NCBI GenBank assembly: GCA_001247695.2
Contig: LGRX02027676.1
Location: 23,074-87,073 of the forward strand
Reading direction: 5' to 3'
DNA length: 64,000 nucleotides
Origin: Cymbomonas tetramitiformis
Taxonomy: Eukaryota > Chlorophyta > Pyramimonadophyceae > Pyramimonadales > Pyramimonadaceae
The position numbers and the translations under genes are program-made. Below the pieces are notes generated by a model. That model was not told the DNA's origin. It was given only the letters and a program-made list of their open reading frames with translations, and did no database searches. Of the stretch, positions 1-9,365 are shown one piece after another (the first letter of the stretch is position 1; every line of letters starts with the position of its first letter).

Positions 1-148
1 ATATGTAACATTCGCAATTTGTAACTTGACACCGAAACGCTTTGTGTATGTTTACAACAATGTATTATGCACGGTGCAGCGCGATGCGCCTCGCCGAGAC
101 GTTTCCGGCGGTATCTTTAAAGTTCGAATTGGACCACGGACACGAGAG

Positions 149-1258
149 TTATTCGAAAAAAGGCGGGCAACACCATAATGGCAACATCGACTTACCGGAA
201 GAGGGGTTAAGGAATCTTGCATCGTTGATCTTTCTTGGTTTGGCTGGCTCCACTCCTACCGGCATAACAAGATGCGGGGGAGAGCATTCCCCTTCTTTGC
301 CCCAGACTCTTATCGCTCCCCACTTGAGCTCGTCCTGTATCTTCCCAGAGATCCAGGGCGGGATCAAATGATCCGGTATCGCATGATTCTTGAACTGCAT
401 CTTCGGGGGTGTTCTTGAGTCGAAACGAGCCCCTTCGTAAGTGCCTGAAAAATGTTGGAAGAAATCCGAGATGGAGACTCCATTCTTTGCCCATTCTTTG
501 ACCAGCAATCCCATCTCTGATGATGTCACCACCGTGTCCCAGAACTGGGTACGCTCATGGATAGTTCCCACCCGGAACTCCCCCGGATCCCTAGCTGGTG
601 CGGAAAGGGGGTCCGGGACCAAATTACCAGTGAGGGCATCAATTACTGAAGGGGCCAAGGTGTCCCGCCCTTGGGCTTCACGTGGCCCTAAGGACTGTTG
701 CCTCTCCATCACTTCCCGGGCACTGTCGAATCCTTTTACTGCCATGGTAATAAATGCAAGCGGGTCTCTCACACTTATCGTAGCCGGCATGCCAGAATCC
801 AGTGCGAAGTTGGCCAGGCTGTCAGCCAGTTTATTGTGGTCCCGTGCCACATGCTTGAAATTGAAAACATAATCCGGGCGCAAGGCCATGTGAGCTTTCC
901 CAACGATAAGTAGTCTCTCCAAGTCTTTTGCGATAACGTTACGGGAGCCCGAGAATGCTGACACCACCAGCTCCGAGTCCCCAACAATTGTTGCTGTGGT
1001 CAAGTTCCATTCTATTGCTCTTTGGATTGCAATCACGGCCCCCACGAATTCTGCATAATTATTCGTCTTGGATCCAAGGCGCCCGTAGTCCCGGGTCCAC
1101 TGTTGACCTTGTTCTGAGCAGAGTGCCACCCCGAACGAGGCTTGCCTCAAATCCGGCGACGCGTTAAAGCGGCATGCACCATCGAAGAAAAGCAATCCCT
1201 TCCGTGGGGCTGAGTTTGGCTCGTGTCCCTGTTCGAGACAACAACCACACCAGAGCAC
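149..1258 (-). CDS. RNase H - reverse transcriptase fragment of a retroelement
   Basis: This is part of a pol-like protein (369 aa) that would copy element RNA to DNA. Residues 24-155 form an RNase H of the RVT_3/archaeal type. The acidic residues are in place: D26 (FFDGAC), E70 (NNYAEF), D94 (GDSELVV) and D146 (HNKLADSLANFALD). Residues 300-352 look like the start of an RT, with a GAI block, then PPHLVMPVGV and KINDARFLN, which match the fingers of DIRS- or LTR-type RTs. RNase H therefore precedes RT, the reverse of the usual LTR order. The frame closes at 149, just where RT motif 1 should continue, so the element is either truncated or frameshifted there. A gag-like ORF lies upstream on the same strand at 2105-2821. 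Element class is inferred; the RNase H call is strong. Confidence 0.72.
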   Translation of the reverse strand: MLWCGCCLEQGHEPNSAPRKGLLFFDGACRFNASPDLRQASFGVALCSEQGQQWTRDYGRLGSKTNNYAEFVGAVIAIQRAIEWNLTTATIVGDSELVVSAFSGSRNVIAKDLERLLIVGKAHMALRPDYVFNFKHVARDHNKLADSLANFALDSGMPATISVRDPLAFITMAVKGFDSAREVMERQQSLGPREAQGRDTLAPSVIDALTGNLVPDPLSAPARDPGEFRVGTIHERTQFWDTVVTSSEMGLLVKEWAKNGVSISDFFQHFSGTYEGARFDSRTPPKMQFKNHAIPDHLIPPWISGKIQDELKWGAIRVWGKEGECSPPHLVMPVGVEPAKPRKINDARFLNPSSGKSMLPLWCCPPFFE

Positions 1259-1568
1259 TCTTCCTTTCAGGAGAAATGCTCCTCGAAAATCGCACCCCGG
1301 TCTCTACCGGGCCCCAATCTTGTGGAAAGGGATGGACGATTTTCGAGCCTGGCCACTTCCGGTGTGCTACTCGTGTAGAGTAACCCACCCGTTGTGGTCA
1401 GTACTCTAACCGTCCAGCATCCCCATGTTAAAGGGAGGCTTCTATGACGGACGGGACCAGGTGGTCCGTGCAGGCAAGATAATTGGCATTAATTGCCTGT
1501 ATCCGCGAAGCACTCCAATTTGAGATATGCATCCCAAAGTCCGAAACCCAGTGTTCCGAAGCTGATCA

Positions 1569-1925
1569 CGAAATCTAACGTAGAGCAAAAAAACAAATCC
1601 AAATTTCGAAATCCAGGATCCCGAAGGCTGAAATCTGAAAATTTAACGTAGAGCAAAATCAGCGAAATCGAAATTTCGAAAATCTAACGTAGATCAAAAA
1701 AACAAATCCAAAATTCGAAAATCCAGCATCCCGAAGACTGAAAACTGAAAATCTAACGTAGAGCAAAATCAGCCAAATCGAAATTTCGAAATCTAACGTA
1801 GAGCAAAAATACCAAATCCAAAATTCGAAAAATCCAGCATCCCGAAGACTGAAATCTGAAAATCTAACGTAGAGCAAAATCAGCCAAATCGACATTTCGA
1901 AAATCTAACGTAGAGCAAATTCACA
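1569..1925. repeat. ~110-bp tandem repeat, three copies plus a partial
   Basis: The block 'aatctaacgtagagcaaaa' recurs near 1572, 1682, 1793 and 1905 (and in a half-phase register). It is followed each time by 'caaatccaaa(a)ttcgaaa' and 'atccagcatcccgaag'. The period is about 110 bp with small indels. It lies between the gag-like and RNase H-RT ORFs of the minus-strand retroelement. Confidence 0.85.
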
Positions 1926-2104
1926 AAAATGCAAAATTAACTTATCAAGCAAATCCATATCACATGCAACAATGCATTTCAATTTGGTATTTAAACCTGG
2001 AATCTGATGTTACAAGGTAAGACAGGCATCCTGGCCCGCTCCCAACTATTGATACACTATATACATATTATACAGACCAGCATTCTGGCAACTTTTGACG
2101 GTTC

Positions 2105-2821
2105 CTAAACAGGCTCCCTCTGAGGAGGTGGTGGCAACTGAGGCAACTGGTTCTGGTTATTCCTATTGTCATTCTTATTTCGTTTGTCCACCCAAGTCAC
2201 ATTGATGGATCCATCCTTGTTCAACGCATAAGGGGACTTGCAGTCCCGCAGCATATGTGACCCCTGGCATTTCGGGCATTTGGCATTACCATCTGCAGGG
2301 GCTCCCGGTTTTGCAGTAACATGCTTAGTGGCTCCTGATAACGAGGCCTTCTTGGATTGAGTTTTAATGAACATCTGCAGTTCTGACTCGTGCGCATCAT
2401 CCTTCTCGCACTCTGGAACTGTAGCCCTTATTTGTTGATGTGCAAACAGGGCAATGTGATTGTCCGGCAAGGACGCATCCCTAGTACCTCCCGCCAACTC
2501 CCTCTCGATGAGAGTGGCAAGGGAATACAAGGACTGAGGAGTCTCCGGCTCCCTCGAACTGGCTCCCGGCAAACCAAAGGCAGCTGCCACCTTTCGCATC
2601 AGCTTCGGTATCTCCGGCACCGATTTCCCCGGGGTCAGGCACCAGTCCAACAGCTCGCTTCTCAATCGGTGGGCTTTCAACCAGTTGGAGACCCCCTTGG
2701 TCTCCCCTTGCATGGATCTTTGGAGCACCGAGTCCACGTACGCCTGAATGTCGAATCCCGGCGTCACCGATGATGCCAATCCCAAGGGAGCCTGCTCCCT
2801 CATGCCACCATCCATCTTCAT
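2105..2821 (-). CDS. gag-like protein with CCHC zinc knuckle
   Basis: This 238-aa ORF probably is the capsid/nucleocapsid protein of the minus-strand retroelement, which would package its RNA. A CCHC knuckle is visible at C182-x2-C185-x3-H189-x4-C194, one residue shorter than the retroviral spacing (x2, x4, x4). It is followed by a basic, Asn/Gln/Pro-rich tail. The upstream part is helical with no domain I recognise. The RNase H-RT ORF lies 850 bp downstream on the same strand, which fits a gag-then-pol order, although the tandem repeat between them shows the unit is not compact. The start ATG at 2821 is the first in the frame. Confidence 0.6.
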   Translation of the reverse strand: MKMDGGMREQAPLGLASSVTPGFDIQAYVDSVLQRSMQGETKGVSNWLKAHRLRSELLDWCLTPGKSVPEIPKLMRKVAAAFGLPGASSREPETPQSLYSLATLIERELAGGTRDASLPDNHIALFAHQQIRATVPECEKDDAHESELQMFIKTQSKKASLSGATKHVTAKPGAPADGNAKCPKCQGSHMLRDCKSPYALNKDGSINVTWVDKRNKNDNRNNQNQLPQLPPPPQREPV

Positions 2822-3428
2822 TTACTTGAGGTTGAGAAAACACTCACATATCGTCCTTTGCCTCGATACAAACATGCATAATAATGTGTTACAACAGTAG
2901 CATCTTCTCGCCCCCACTCTGATAATGCACGTAATGCAATAATCATAAGGGGTCATAATCTGAGGCAATCACATCACCCTCCCTAATCATTATTTCCAGC
3001 ATCAGCTTGTCACGAGCATGCAATCTTTCATCGATCGGATCAAAGAAATTTTCATACCTATCCTCACATCGAACAAAGCAATCATAGTCATCATAAATGC
3101 AGCACTTATTGTCCAACATCACAGCAACTATTTCGTCATAATTAGAGCAACTACATCATCATGATAACAGCATTAATTTCAATCCTATTTTCAGCAATCC
3201 TCACAGCAATTCAAGTTGTAATATAACAAATTCATATTTTCAATATAAACAAATTCATATTTTCAAATAGCATTCATCTCAATTGCAGCAATTATTTTTC
3301 ATCATAATAACAGCAAACAATTTCGATCCTAATCACAACAATTAATGCCAAAATTTTGAAACAATGCCACAATCAGGAAATTACAACTCTCATGCAAGCT
3401 TGCCCTCAGAAAAATAATACACCTATAT
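2822..3428. other. AT-rich spacer, no gene seen
   Basis: Low-complexity AT-rich DNA with many 'catcataa' and 'cagcaat' runs. I see no long ORF, splice pair or repeat structure. Confidence 0.6.
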
Positions 3429-3747
3429 CTACCACAGATATGTGAATCTGTCCTCCCCATATGGGAGTTCGTCCACAATCAGCACAGATCTACACAATGG
3501 ACATCTGACTACTTTTCTATAGGTCATGGTGAAAAACAGCATGGATTGCTGCTGGCTGGACTAAGCTGGTCAAATGGTACATTTCATCCAGGCCATCGAA
3601 ACAGGCTACATGATAGTGGTGATTGCATGCAGTTGAAACACACGGCATTTCTCCTAGCAGGCTGGCTAGGCAAATGGCACAATCATCTCCCACCGTTGGG
3701 GCAGTCAGAGTTCTTGTGAGCACCACTTCATCATCAGCCTCCCGAGC
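3429..3747 (-). CDS. RING-H2 zinc finger exon(s)
   Basis: This encodes a probable E3 ubiquitin-ligase type RING finger. The exon starts after a good acceptor (TTGATATTGCAG, ending at 3748). It reads through CAICL, then a C-x-H-x2-H-x2-C block (ACNHHYHVAC), giving the first six zinc ligands. The last pair, CPLC (in RKVVRCPLCRSVL), lies just downstream in another frame, with a stop near 3429. The two parts therefore need either a very short intron (GTACC...CAG, near 3590-3560) or a 1-nt frameshift. Upstream exons on the minus strand should exist but were not identified. The RING assignment is firm. Whether the gene is intact or decayed is open. Confidence 0.6.
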
Positions 3748-3837
3748 CTGCAATATCAACCAATTTTTGTCAAGAAGGCCCATAACCAGGAGCTTACATC
3801 CGACCAGATTTTTTGGAACCAATTGTCCACATAAACA

Positions 3838-3984
3838 ACCCCCACGGGGTACAATGTCCCTCCAAGAGGAGACACCTCACAGATTGAGGATTTCAAACAA
3901 CAAAACCCCCACGGGGTACATACTCTTCCAAGAAGAGCCTCACTCAGTGTGAGGATAACCAAGTTCTTGTTGTCCCCACGGGAC
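3838..3984. repeat. 67-bp repeat of three covarying hairpins
   Basis: Hairpins with a CAC loop start at 3838, 3905 and 3972, a spacing of exactly 67 bp. Their stems are ACCCC/GGGGT, ACCCC/GGGGT and GTCCC/GGGAC. Within each full unit follow a CAA-loop hairpin (CCTC/GAGG in unit 1, CTCTTC/GAAGAG in unit 2) and a third hairpin (CCTCA/TGAGG, then CCTCAC/GTGAGG). Stem bases change in pairs between units. Confidence 0.7.
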
Positions 3985-4320
3985 ACAAGCAGCATTTTAA
4001 ATTCAAACTTTTTAAAGCAAGTCAAACTTTTTAAATTGGCAGGCTACAAACAGCAGCATAAAAGTTTACAAGAACCAAATTTCACCACCTAGGAAGCGCC
4101 CACAAGCCCAGGCACTGCGCTCCTAGATTACTGCAAGGGCCCTAACTAATTACTCTTTGTGACAAGGACGGGGACCGGACTATTCTAAAAGAGGGGAAGA
4201 ATTCCTAACTAGTGAAACGGGTTGAACAGGCTGATTAAGTTTGTATCAAACTACAGGGAAGGAGAAGGCCCTAGCAAATTTAACCGAAACGAATTCAAAT
4301 TTCTAAAGGAAAAGGAGAGG

Positions 4321-5406
4321 TCAAGCAGGAGCGCTCGGGCTAGCTACCTGGGCTGGTTGCAGAGGTTCTTGTGCTTGGCTTGCGGGGGGGTCGAGGCCAG
4401 AGAAAAGACCTTGCTCCGCATTCGGGTCCGTGTGCGGGCCGAACCCCGGCGGGTACGTCGGGGTCTGCGCGGCTCCCGGCCGGACGTGCAACGGGGACGG
4501 GGGCCGCCGGGGGCCCGTGCCCTCGGTGACAGGGACAACTGGAGGCGTTTGGTGTCCCGATTCCCGGGACACCAAGTCAGTCGGGACGTCCCCCATTGGC
4601 GGGGGGACCGGCCCCCCCGCGTTCAGATCAGTACGCGGGGTCAAAGTCACAGGTGTAGCCATATCCCCCGTCGGGGGCGTACGTGACCTCTTTAGCACCT
4701 CGCGGAAGCTCTCCAAATTCCGAACCATAGTTGCTCTGGACTGGTTGTTCGACACCTCCAGACCGGGGACCTTGGCACAGATCTTCCGAAGGTGCTCGGA
4801 CTTAAAGATCGAGGGGTTCAAAAGTAATTCCTTGCTAGGCAGCACGAAGAAGTTAAGTCCAGTAAAGGCGTTCACCGCCAAGTCGGGAATAGTCAGCCTT
4901 TCCTCCGTCGCGTGGTGGACTTCATCGCGGGACGCCTGCGGACGGAGAGGGAGGCTGGCCCCCCCCGCAACATCCTCCGCCAAGGACGTTCTCTGCAGCA
5001 CATTTCTTGCCGGAGGAGGAGAGTCAGCGCGTCCAGGGGCAGCTTGGTCACCAAACGACAATTCCTGCAACAAGGACGGTCCGGACGGCGACTCCGGCGT
5101 TTCAGCATTCTCTCGGGACCACCTTTCCCCCGCGTCGACCACCTCGTCGCCGTCTTCAGATTCATTAAGACCCAACGAGCGAAAGATTGCGGGCTCCTCC
5201 CGCGGAGGGGAGACCCGCGGAGCCGAGGTCGCTGCATTCAACGCGGACGACACGTTGGGCACGGAATTCTCATCAAGCTGACGGGGCCGTGCGCTGCGGG
5301 AGGCGCGGGTCGCCCTCCGCAAATCAGAACTAGTAGCGAATGCTGCGAAACTCATGATTGTAAGAAGAAAACTTGCGTTAGGAAACGGAGAAGAAAGACG
5401 CAGCAA
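4321..5406 (-). CDS. Hypothetical protein with SAP-like helix pair, Pro-rich tail
   Basis: This is a 361-aa ORF of unknown function. Residues 1-165 are acidic, Ser/Pro-rich and probably disordered. Residues about 170-235 are the only ordered-looking part, with a hydrophobic strand (LNFFVLPSKELLL) and then LRKICAKVPGL...TMVRNLESFREVL. That spacing of Leu, Cys and basic residues resembles a SAP nucleic-acid-binding motif. The rest is Pro/Gly/Thr-rich. The start may be 5406 or the internal ATG at 5355 (MSFAAFATSS). It lies upstream of the RING exon on the same strand and could be a 5' exon of the same transcript or a transposon ORF1. The high GC coding block against AT-rich flanks supports real coding. 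Confidence 0.45.
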   Translation of the reverse strand: MLRLSSPFPNASFLLTIMSFAAFATSSDLRRATRASRSARPRQLDENSVPNVSSALNAATSAPRVSPPREEPAIFRSLGLNESEDGDEVVDAGERWSRENAETPESPSGPSLLQELSFGDQAAPGRADSPPPARNVLQRTSLAEDVAGGASLPLRPQASRDEVHHATEERLTIPDLAVNAFTGLNFFVLPSKELLLNPSIFKSEHLRKICAKVPGLEVSNNQSRATMVRNLESFREVLKRSRTPPTGDMATPVTLTPRTDLNAGGPVPPPMGDVPTDLVSRESGHQTPPVVPVTEGTGPRRPPSPLHVRPGAAQTPTYPPGFGPHTDPNAEQGLFSGLDPPASQAQEPLQPAQVASPSAPA

Positions 5407-5746
5407 TCGTCAGCAGGTAGGAAAAGTGAAGTATTTTCACCAATTTCCGACTTAAGAGCGACACTCTGCGACACTTGGACTTCGAAGCTGGGGGTGAACC
5501 GCCACTTCGCGATTCTCCATTTCCGCGATCCGGGGAGTGAGATCGGACGATCCGTCTCCTGAATGACGGTCATCACTGATGACGGAAGGAAATAAAGTCG
5601 GCGATCAACAGTGTCACTGTATTCGCTTTGAACGCTCGAACTTTCACTCCTCAAGCTCGCGCACACGCCACACGGCATTTGATCGGCACGCGACGGGCAC
5701 GCGACGCGACGTTACACCTGACAGTAACCTTTTTTTAAAAGGGAAG

Positions 5747-6086
5747 GGTTATGTGACACGCCTACACTATGGGACCCCCCTATCTACCCTAGCTAAACCA
5801 TAATCACATTTGAAATCAGCAAGAGCTAATCTGAGAAGGGTATTTTCAGTACACTAAAACGAATCTTATTATTGAACACACTATAATCTGCATTAAAGCT
5901 TGACACTCCACCCTGTACATTCGAAAAGTAACGAAGCACCAAAATCATCAGTGTAACTCAAAAACACAGCACCCCTGAGGGTGGGGGGAGGGAATAAACC
6001 CTTTCTCAAACAGTCAAAAACTTGTGAGGCCGAACTCACACTGGGTTCGAAACCTTATTCCCTCCGCTACGGCCTGTCACATAACC
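5747..6086. mobile_element. Candidate 340-bp MITE with 16-bp terminal inverted repeats
   Basis: The left end GGTTATGTGACACGCC and the right end GGCCTGTCACATAACC are inverted repeats with one mismatch. A further inverted pair (GTTATGTGACACAG / CTGTGACACATAAC) lies immediately to the right at about 6090-6140, suggesting related termini in tandem. There is no coding capacity. I could not define a target-site duplication. Confidence 0.4.
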
Positions 6087-6232
6087 AGAGTTATGTGACA
6101 CAGCACCTCTCGTTCCACTCGTTGCACTGTGACACATAACACCCAGTTATACGCGCTGGAATTCACACGTCGTTTCCGTCTCAATCCCGAAAAAATTCTA
6201 ACAGGCGAACCGTCGGCAGAGGTCAGCATTTG

Positions 6233-6557
6233 CCCCATGCCCCATGCCCCATGCCCCATGCCCCATGCGCCACTACGCATGCCCCATGCCACATGCCCCA
6301 TGCCCCATGCCCCATGCCCTGCATGCCCCATGCCCCATGCCCCATGCCCCATGCCCCATGCCCCATGCCCCATGCCCCATGCTTGCGCATGCCTTATGCC
6401 CCATGCCCCACGGTACACCGTATTCCCCATGCCCCATGCTCCATGCCCCATGCCCCATGCCCCACCGCTGCATGCCCCATGCCCCATGCCCCATGCCCCA
6501 TGCCCCATGCGCCACTGCTTACTGCATGGCCCCATGCCCCATGCCTCATGCCCCATG
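6233..6557. repeat. CCCCATG heptamer minisatellite (array 1)
   Basis: About 45 units of the 7-mer CCCCATG with interruptions such as 'cgccactacg' and 'cttgcgcatgcctt'. Because three units make 21 nt, every frame reads as PMPHAPC-type protein on plus and MGHGAWG-type on minus. It ends 28 bp before a good 3' splice site (TTTTCCTTCACAG, ending at 6585), so it is probably intronic rather than coding. Confidence 0.9.
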
Positions 6558-7839
6558 AATAAACCACTGTCATTTTCCTTCACAGGGGTACCTGCGGATA
6601 GCAAGTTCTGCGACAAGTACAAAACCTTCACCAGCATATGCCTCACAACTGAGCCCCTTGTCACTGTTCCATTCGCTTTGGGTATTATGACCGCTGCGCA
6701 GTTGAGCGAGTTGGTACAAAACCCGCAAACCACTTTCATGGACACTACCTTCGGTGTTAATCGGTATGGCTATGAAGTATGAACTGGCTACGATGAGCTT
6801 GGTCAACGAGTTTGGCAATGGCTTTCCTTTTGCCCATGCTATTTTGCAGCGAACGGACGCCGCTGAACTATCAAAGTTTCTCCGTGCCGTCCAATCCAGA
6901 GTTGCGCCCCGGCTTGGTCGGCCATGGCGACCTACCTTCATAATTGACATGGACGTCGCAGAGGTCAATGCAATCAAAGCAGTGTTTGGTGAAGACTATG
7001 CAAAAAAATGGATAATATACTGTACCTGGCATGTCACTTGCGCCTGGGTGAAGAATGCTTGGGAGAAAATGCCGTCGAATTCCACTCAACGATTCGATCG
7101 ATCCAATTGTCTTACCGAACTCCTGGATGTGTCGTTCACTGTCACTGAGAAGGATGAGCGAGCTATACCATCGCAGTTGCTTACCTCGTGGGTTTTCAAA
7201 TGGACACCCACCTTCCCCGTTTTCGTGAAGTATATCGACGACAACTACCGCCCTACCATTCATCGATGGGCGCATGCCCTGATGGACTTCGCGCATGCTG
7301 ATCAATACACCAACAACTTGCTCGAACGCTGGCACCGTACTTTGAAGGAATACTGTCACTGGAAGTCTAACAGTCGTCTGGATTGGCTCTGTAGCCAACT
7401 TTTGTCCCTCTGTGATAACATGTGGACAAGGGTGACATGTCAAAGGCAAGGAGCTTTTGGTAACGCAAAGCACGCCAAAAAGCTTGAGGTGCTCATATTC
7501 CTTCATATCCGCACCGTGTTATTGTCATTACGTACCACCGTTAGCGTGTTGTTAACTTACATGGCGTCACCGCTCTTGCAGTTTACCATCATCAAAGCTG
7601 CAGAGTTGGCTGGTATTGTGTACGACACGGACTTAACACAAGATCCCGTCCTGTACACCTTTCCCTCAGAAAAAAAGGCGACGCAGGAGACGGACGTGTC
7701 AACAGCACAAACTGTCGTGGAGGTTGGACCGGTTGCCTCGGAGTCCTTGGAGACCATCCCGCCTTCAGGCAAGGGGGGCCGCAAAAAGAAGCCACCGGTC
7801 CCAGCTCCAGCATGCGAGGTGTCCTTGTTCCTAAAACAG

Positions 7840-7920
7840 GTGTTTACTCCTCATTGCTAGATAGAATCTGTATGCCCCATTCATGCCACCCACTAAAGTG
7901 GCACCATTTTGTCCGTGCAG
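7840..7920 (+). other. 81-nt GT-AG intron in the MULE transposase
   Basis: The donor is AAACAG|GTGTTT and the acceptor TTTTGTCCGTGCAG|GTGTCC. Both lie at codon boundaries (phase 0) and the intron contains an in-frame TAG, so removing it joins the transposase core to the SWIM-like exon. Confidence 0.7.
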
Positions 7921-8268
7921 GTGTCCCAACCGCTGCACCTGGGTTTGGGAACATGCCACATTGCCAAGCAAGGCCGGATGTGTAAGCATATCTTCAAGGT
8001 GGCTATTGACAAACAACTGTTCAGTATGAAGGGCACGAGTCCTATTTTCTGCCCGCCGCCTCCAGCGGCAACGCCCGGTTCCGCCCCAACCCAATCAAAT
8101 CTCACTCTGCCCATCGACTTGCTACGGTCTCTTCACCTAGAGCTCGAAAATCTTTCACAAGCAGCCTTGCTCCAACCCCTAGGTGCTGCAGATCGTAAGC
8201 GCCAAGATCTGTTACTCGCGACCTTGGAAACGCTTGAAGATGCTGTGGACCCCCCCAATGTGGCGGGG

Positions 8269-8400
8269 GAGGCGGTCGGTGACCCTACGTCCCTAGAGGG
8301 GGCGCCTGGTGAGGCCGTCGATTCATTGGCAGAGGAGGCAGTCGGTGACCCTACGTCCCTGGAGGGGGCGCCTGGTGAGGCCGTCGATTCATTGGTGGTA
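8269..8400 (+). repeat. 66-bp coding duplication in MULE C-terminal region
   Basis: Two adjacent copies encode EAVGDPTSLEGAPGEAVDSL, keeping the frame. A shorter in-frame duplication (VPASDA) follows at 8571-8620. Confidence 0.85.
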
Positions 8401-9152
8401 GACGGTCGGGCTTCGGATGCCCCGGAGCTTGGCGAGGAGGAATCCTCGTTCCCTCAAGGCCTGGGGGGGGGAAACCCCTGATGTAGCGTTGCGTGTGTCG
8501 GGTGAGGCTGCCGTGCACCCATCTCAGCAAGCGGACGCATGCGTGCAACCTCCCGAGGTCCCGGTGGAGGACGTGCCAGCCTCAGATGCGACCTCTGGTG
8601 ACGTGCCAGCCTCAGATGCGATTGCTCGGTTCCAATCCGCCATTGCAGACTACAGCCCATCGTCCAAGGCGACATCAATACGTTTTTTCGAATATCGTGT
8701 TGGCCTCGCCGCCACCCAAGCGGTGCACCATGCTCATGTCCGCAAGCGTATCAACTTAGCAACTGCTGCTCCTGCTGCTGATGGTACGGCTTTGGTGAGT
8801 AAGGGGGATGGAGGTCATGGCAAGCAAGCAAATAAAAGGAAGCTGGACAAGGTGGACTCCGCTGCACTTCGGAAGAATAACAGAAAGCGCAAGACACCGA
8901 AGACAACCGGAAGATATAACACCATCGCGGGGCTAAAGGAGCAAGAACTGGCCGAGGCCGCCTCGAGCCAGAAGCCGGAAGACTCGCACGTGGAAGACAA
9001 TGTTCATATCGTCAATCAACTGAGGGGGGAGCGGCAGGTGAAGAACACCAAGAGAGGTGGGGTGGTTGCTTCCTACTACACGCAATATCAAACTGGCGTC
9101 TGTGAATGGGCGACCACCGATGAGCTGCTGGCATACAATACGTGCGTTCAAT

Positions 9153-9297
9153 TGCCCATGCCCCACCCATGCCCCATGCCCCATGCCCCACTGCTTCTTG
9201 CATGCCCCATGCCCCATGCCAAGGCCCCATGCCCCCTGCCCATGCCCCATGCCCTGGTCCCGTGCCCCATGCCCCATGCCACAGGCCCCATGCACTA
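9153..9297. repeat. CCCCATG heptamer minisatellite (array 2)
   Basis: A shorter and more degenerate array of the same 7-mer as at 6233-6557, in the same orientation, at the other end of the MULE gene. The final stop of the transposase frame lies inside it. Confidence 0.85.
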
Positions 9298-9365
9298 GGG
9301 GAAAAGTGTAGGTCAATATAGGGAGTAAATCCGGCAGATGGGGGGCTACTTACGATTGAAATTTT

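Larger units (their letters stand above)
6586..9298 (+). pseudogene. MULE-type (Mutator-like) transposase, decayed, with SWIM-like motif
   Basis: This encodes a DDE transposase of the MULE superfamily. After an acceptor at 6585, the catalytic-core block FMDTTFGVNRYGYE is read, carrying the first Asp. A 7-nt duplication (TATGAAG/TATGAAC, near 6769-6782) breaks the frame. The core resumes as LATMSLVNEFGNGFPFAHAIL, then FIIDMDVAEVNAI (second Asp), WHVTCAW, and NNLLERWHRTLK further on. An 81-nt intron follows, then a SWIM-like CHIAKQGRMCKHIF in which the first Cys of the usual C-x-C is Gly. The C-terminal region is acidic, then basic (KRKLDKV, NNRKRKTPK). A run of nine G (8463-8471) causes a second frame change. 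It ends in a second heptamer array. At least two lesions make it probably inactive. Confidence 0.75.

Noticed and set aside
6129..6782. PMPHAPC-repeat proteins in all frames of the heptamer array
   Set aside because: A 7-bp repeat keeps all three frames open by construction. A splice acceptor directly follows the array, so it is probably intronic.
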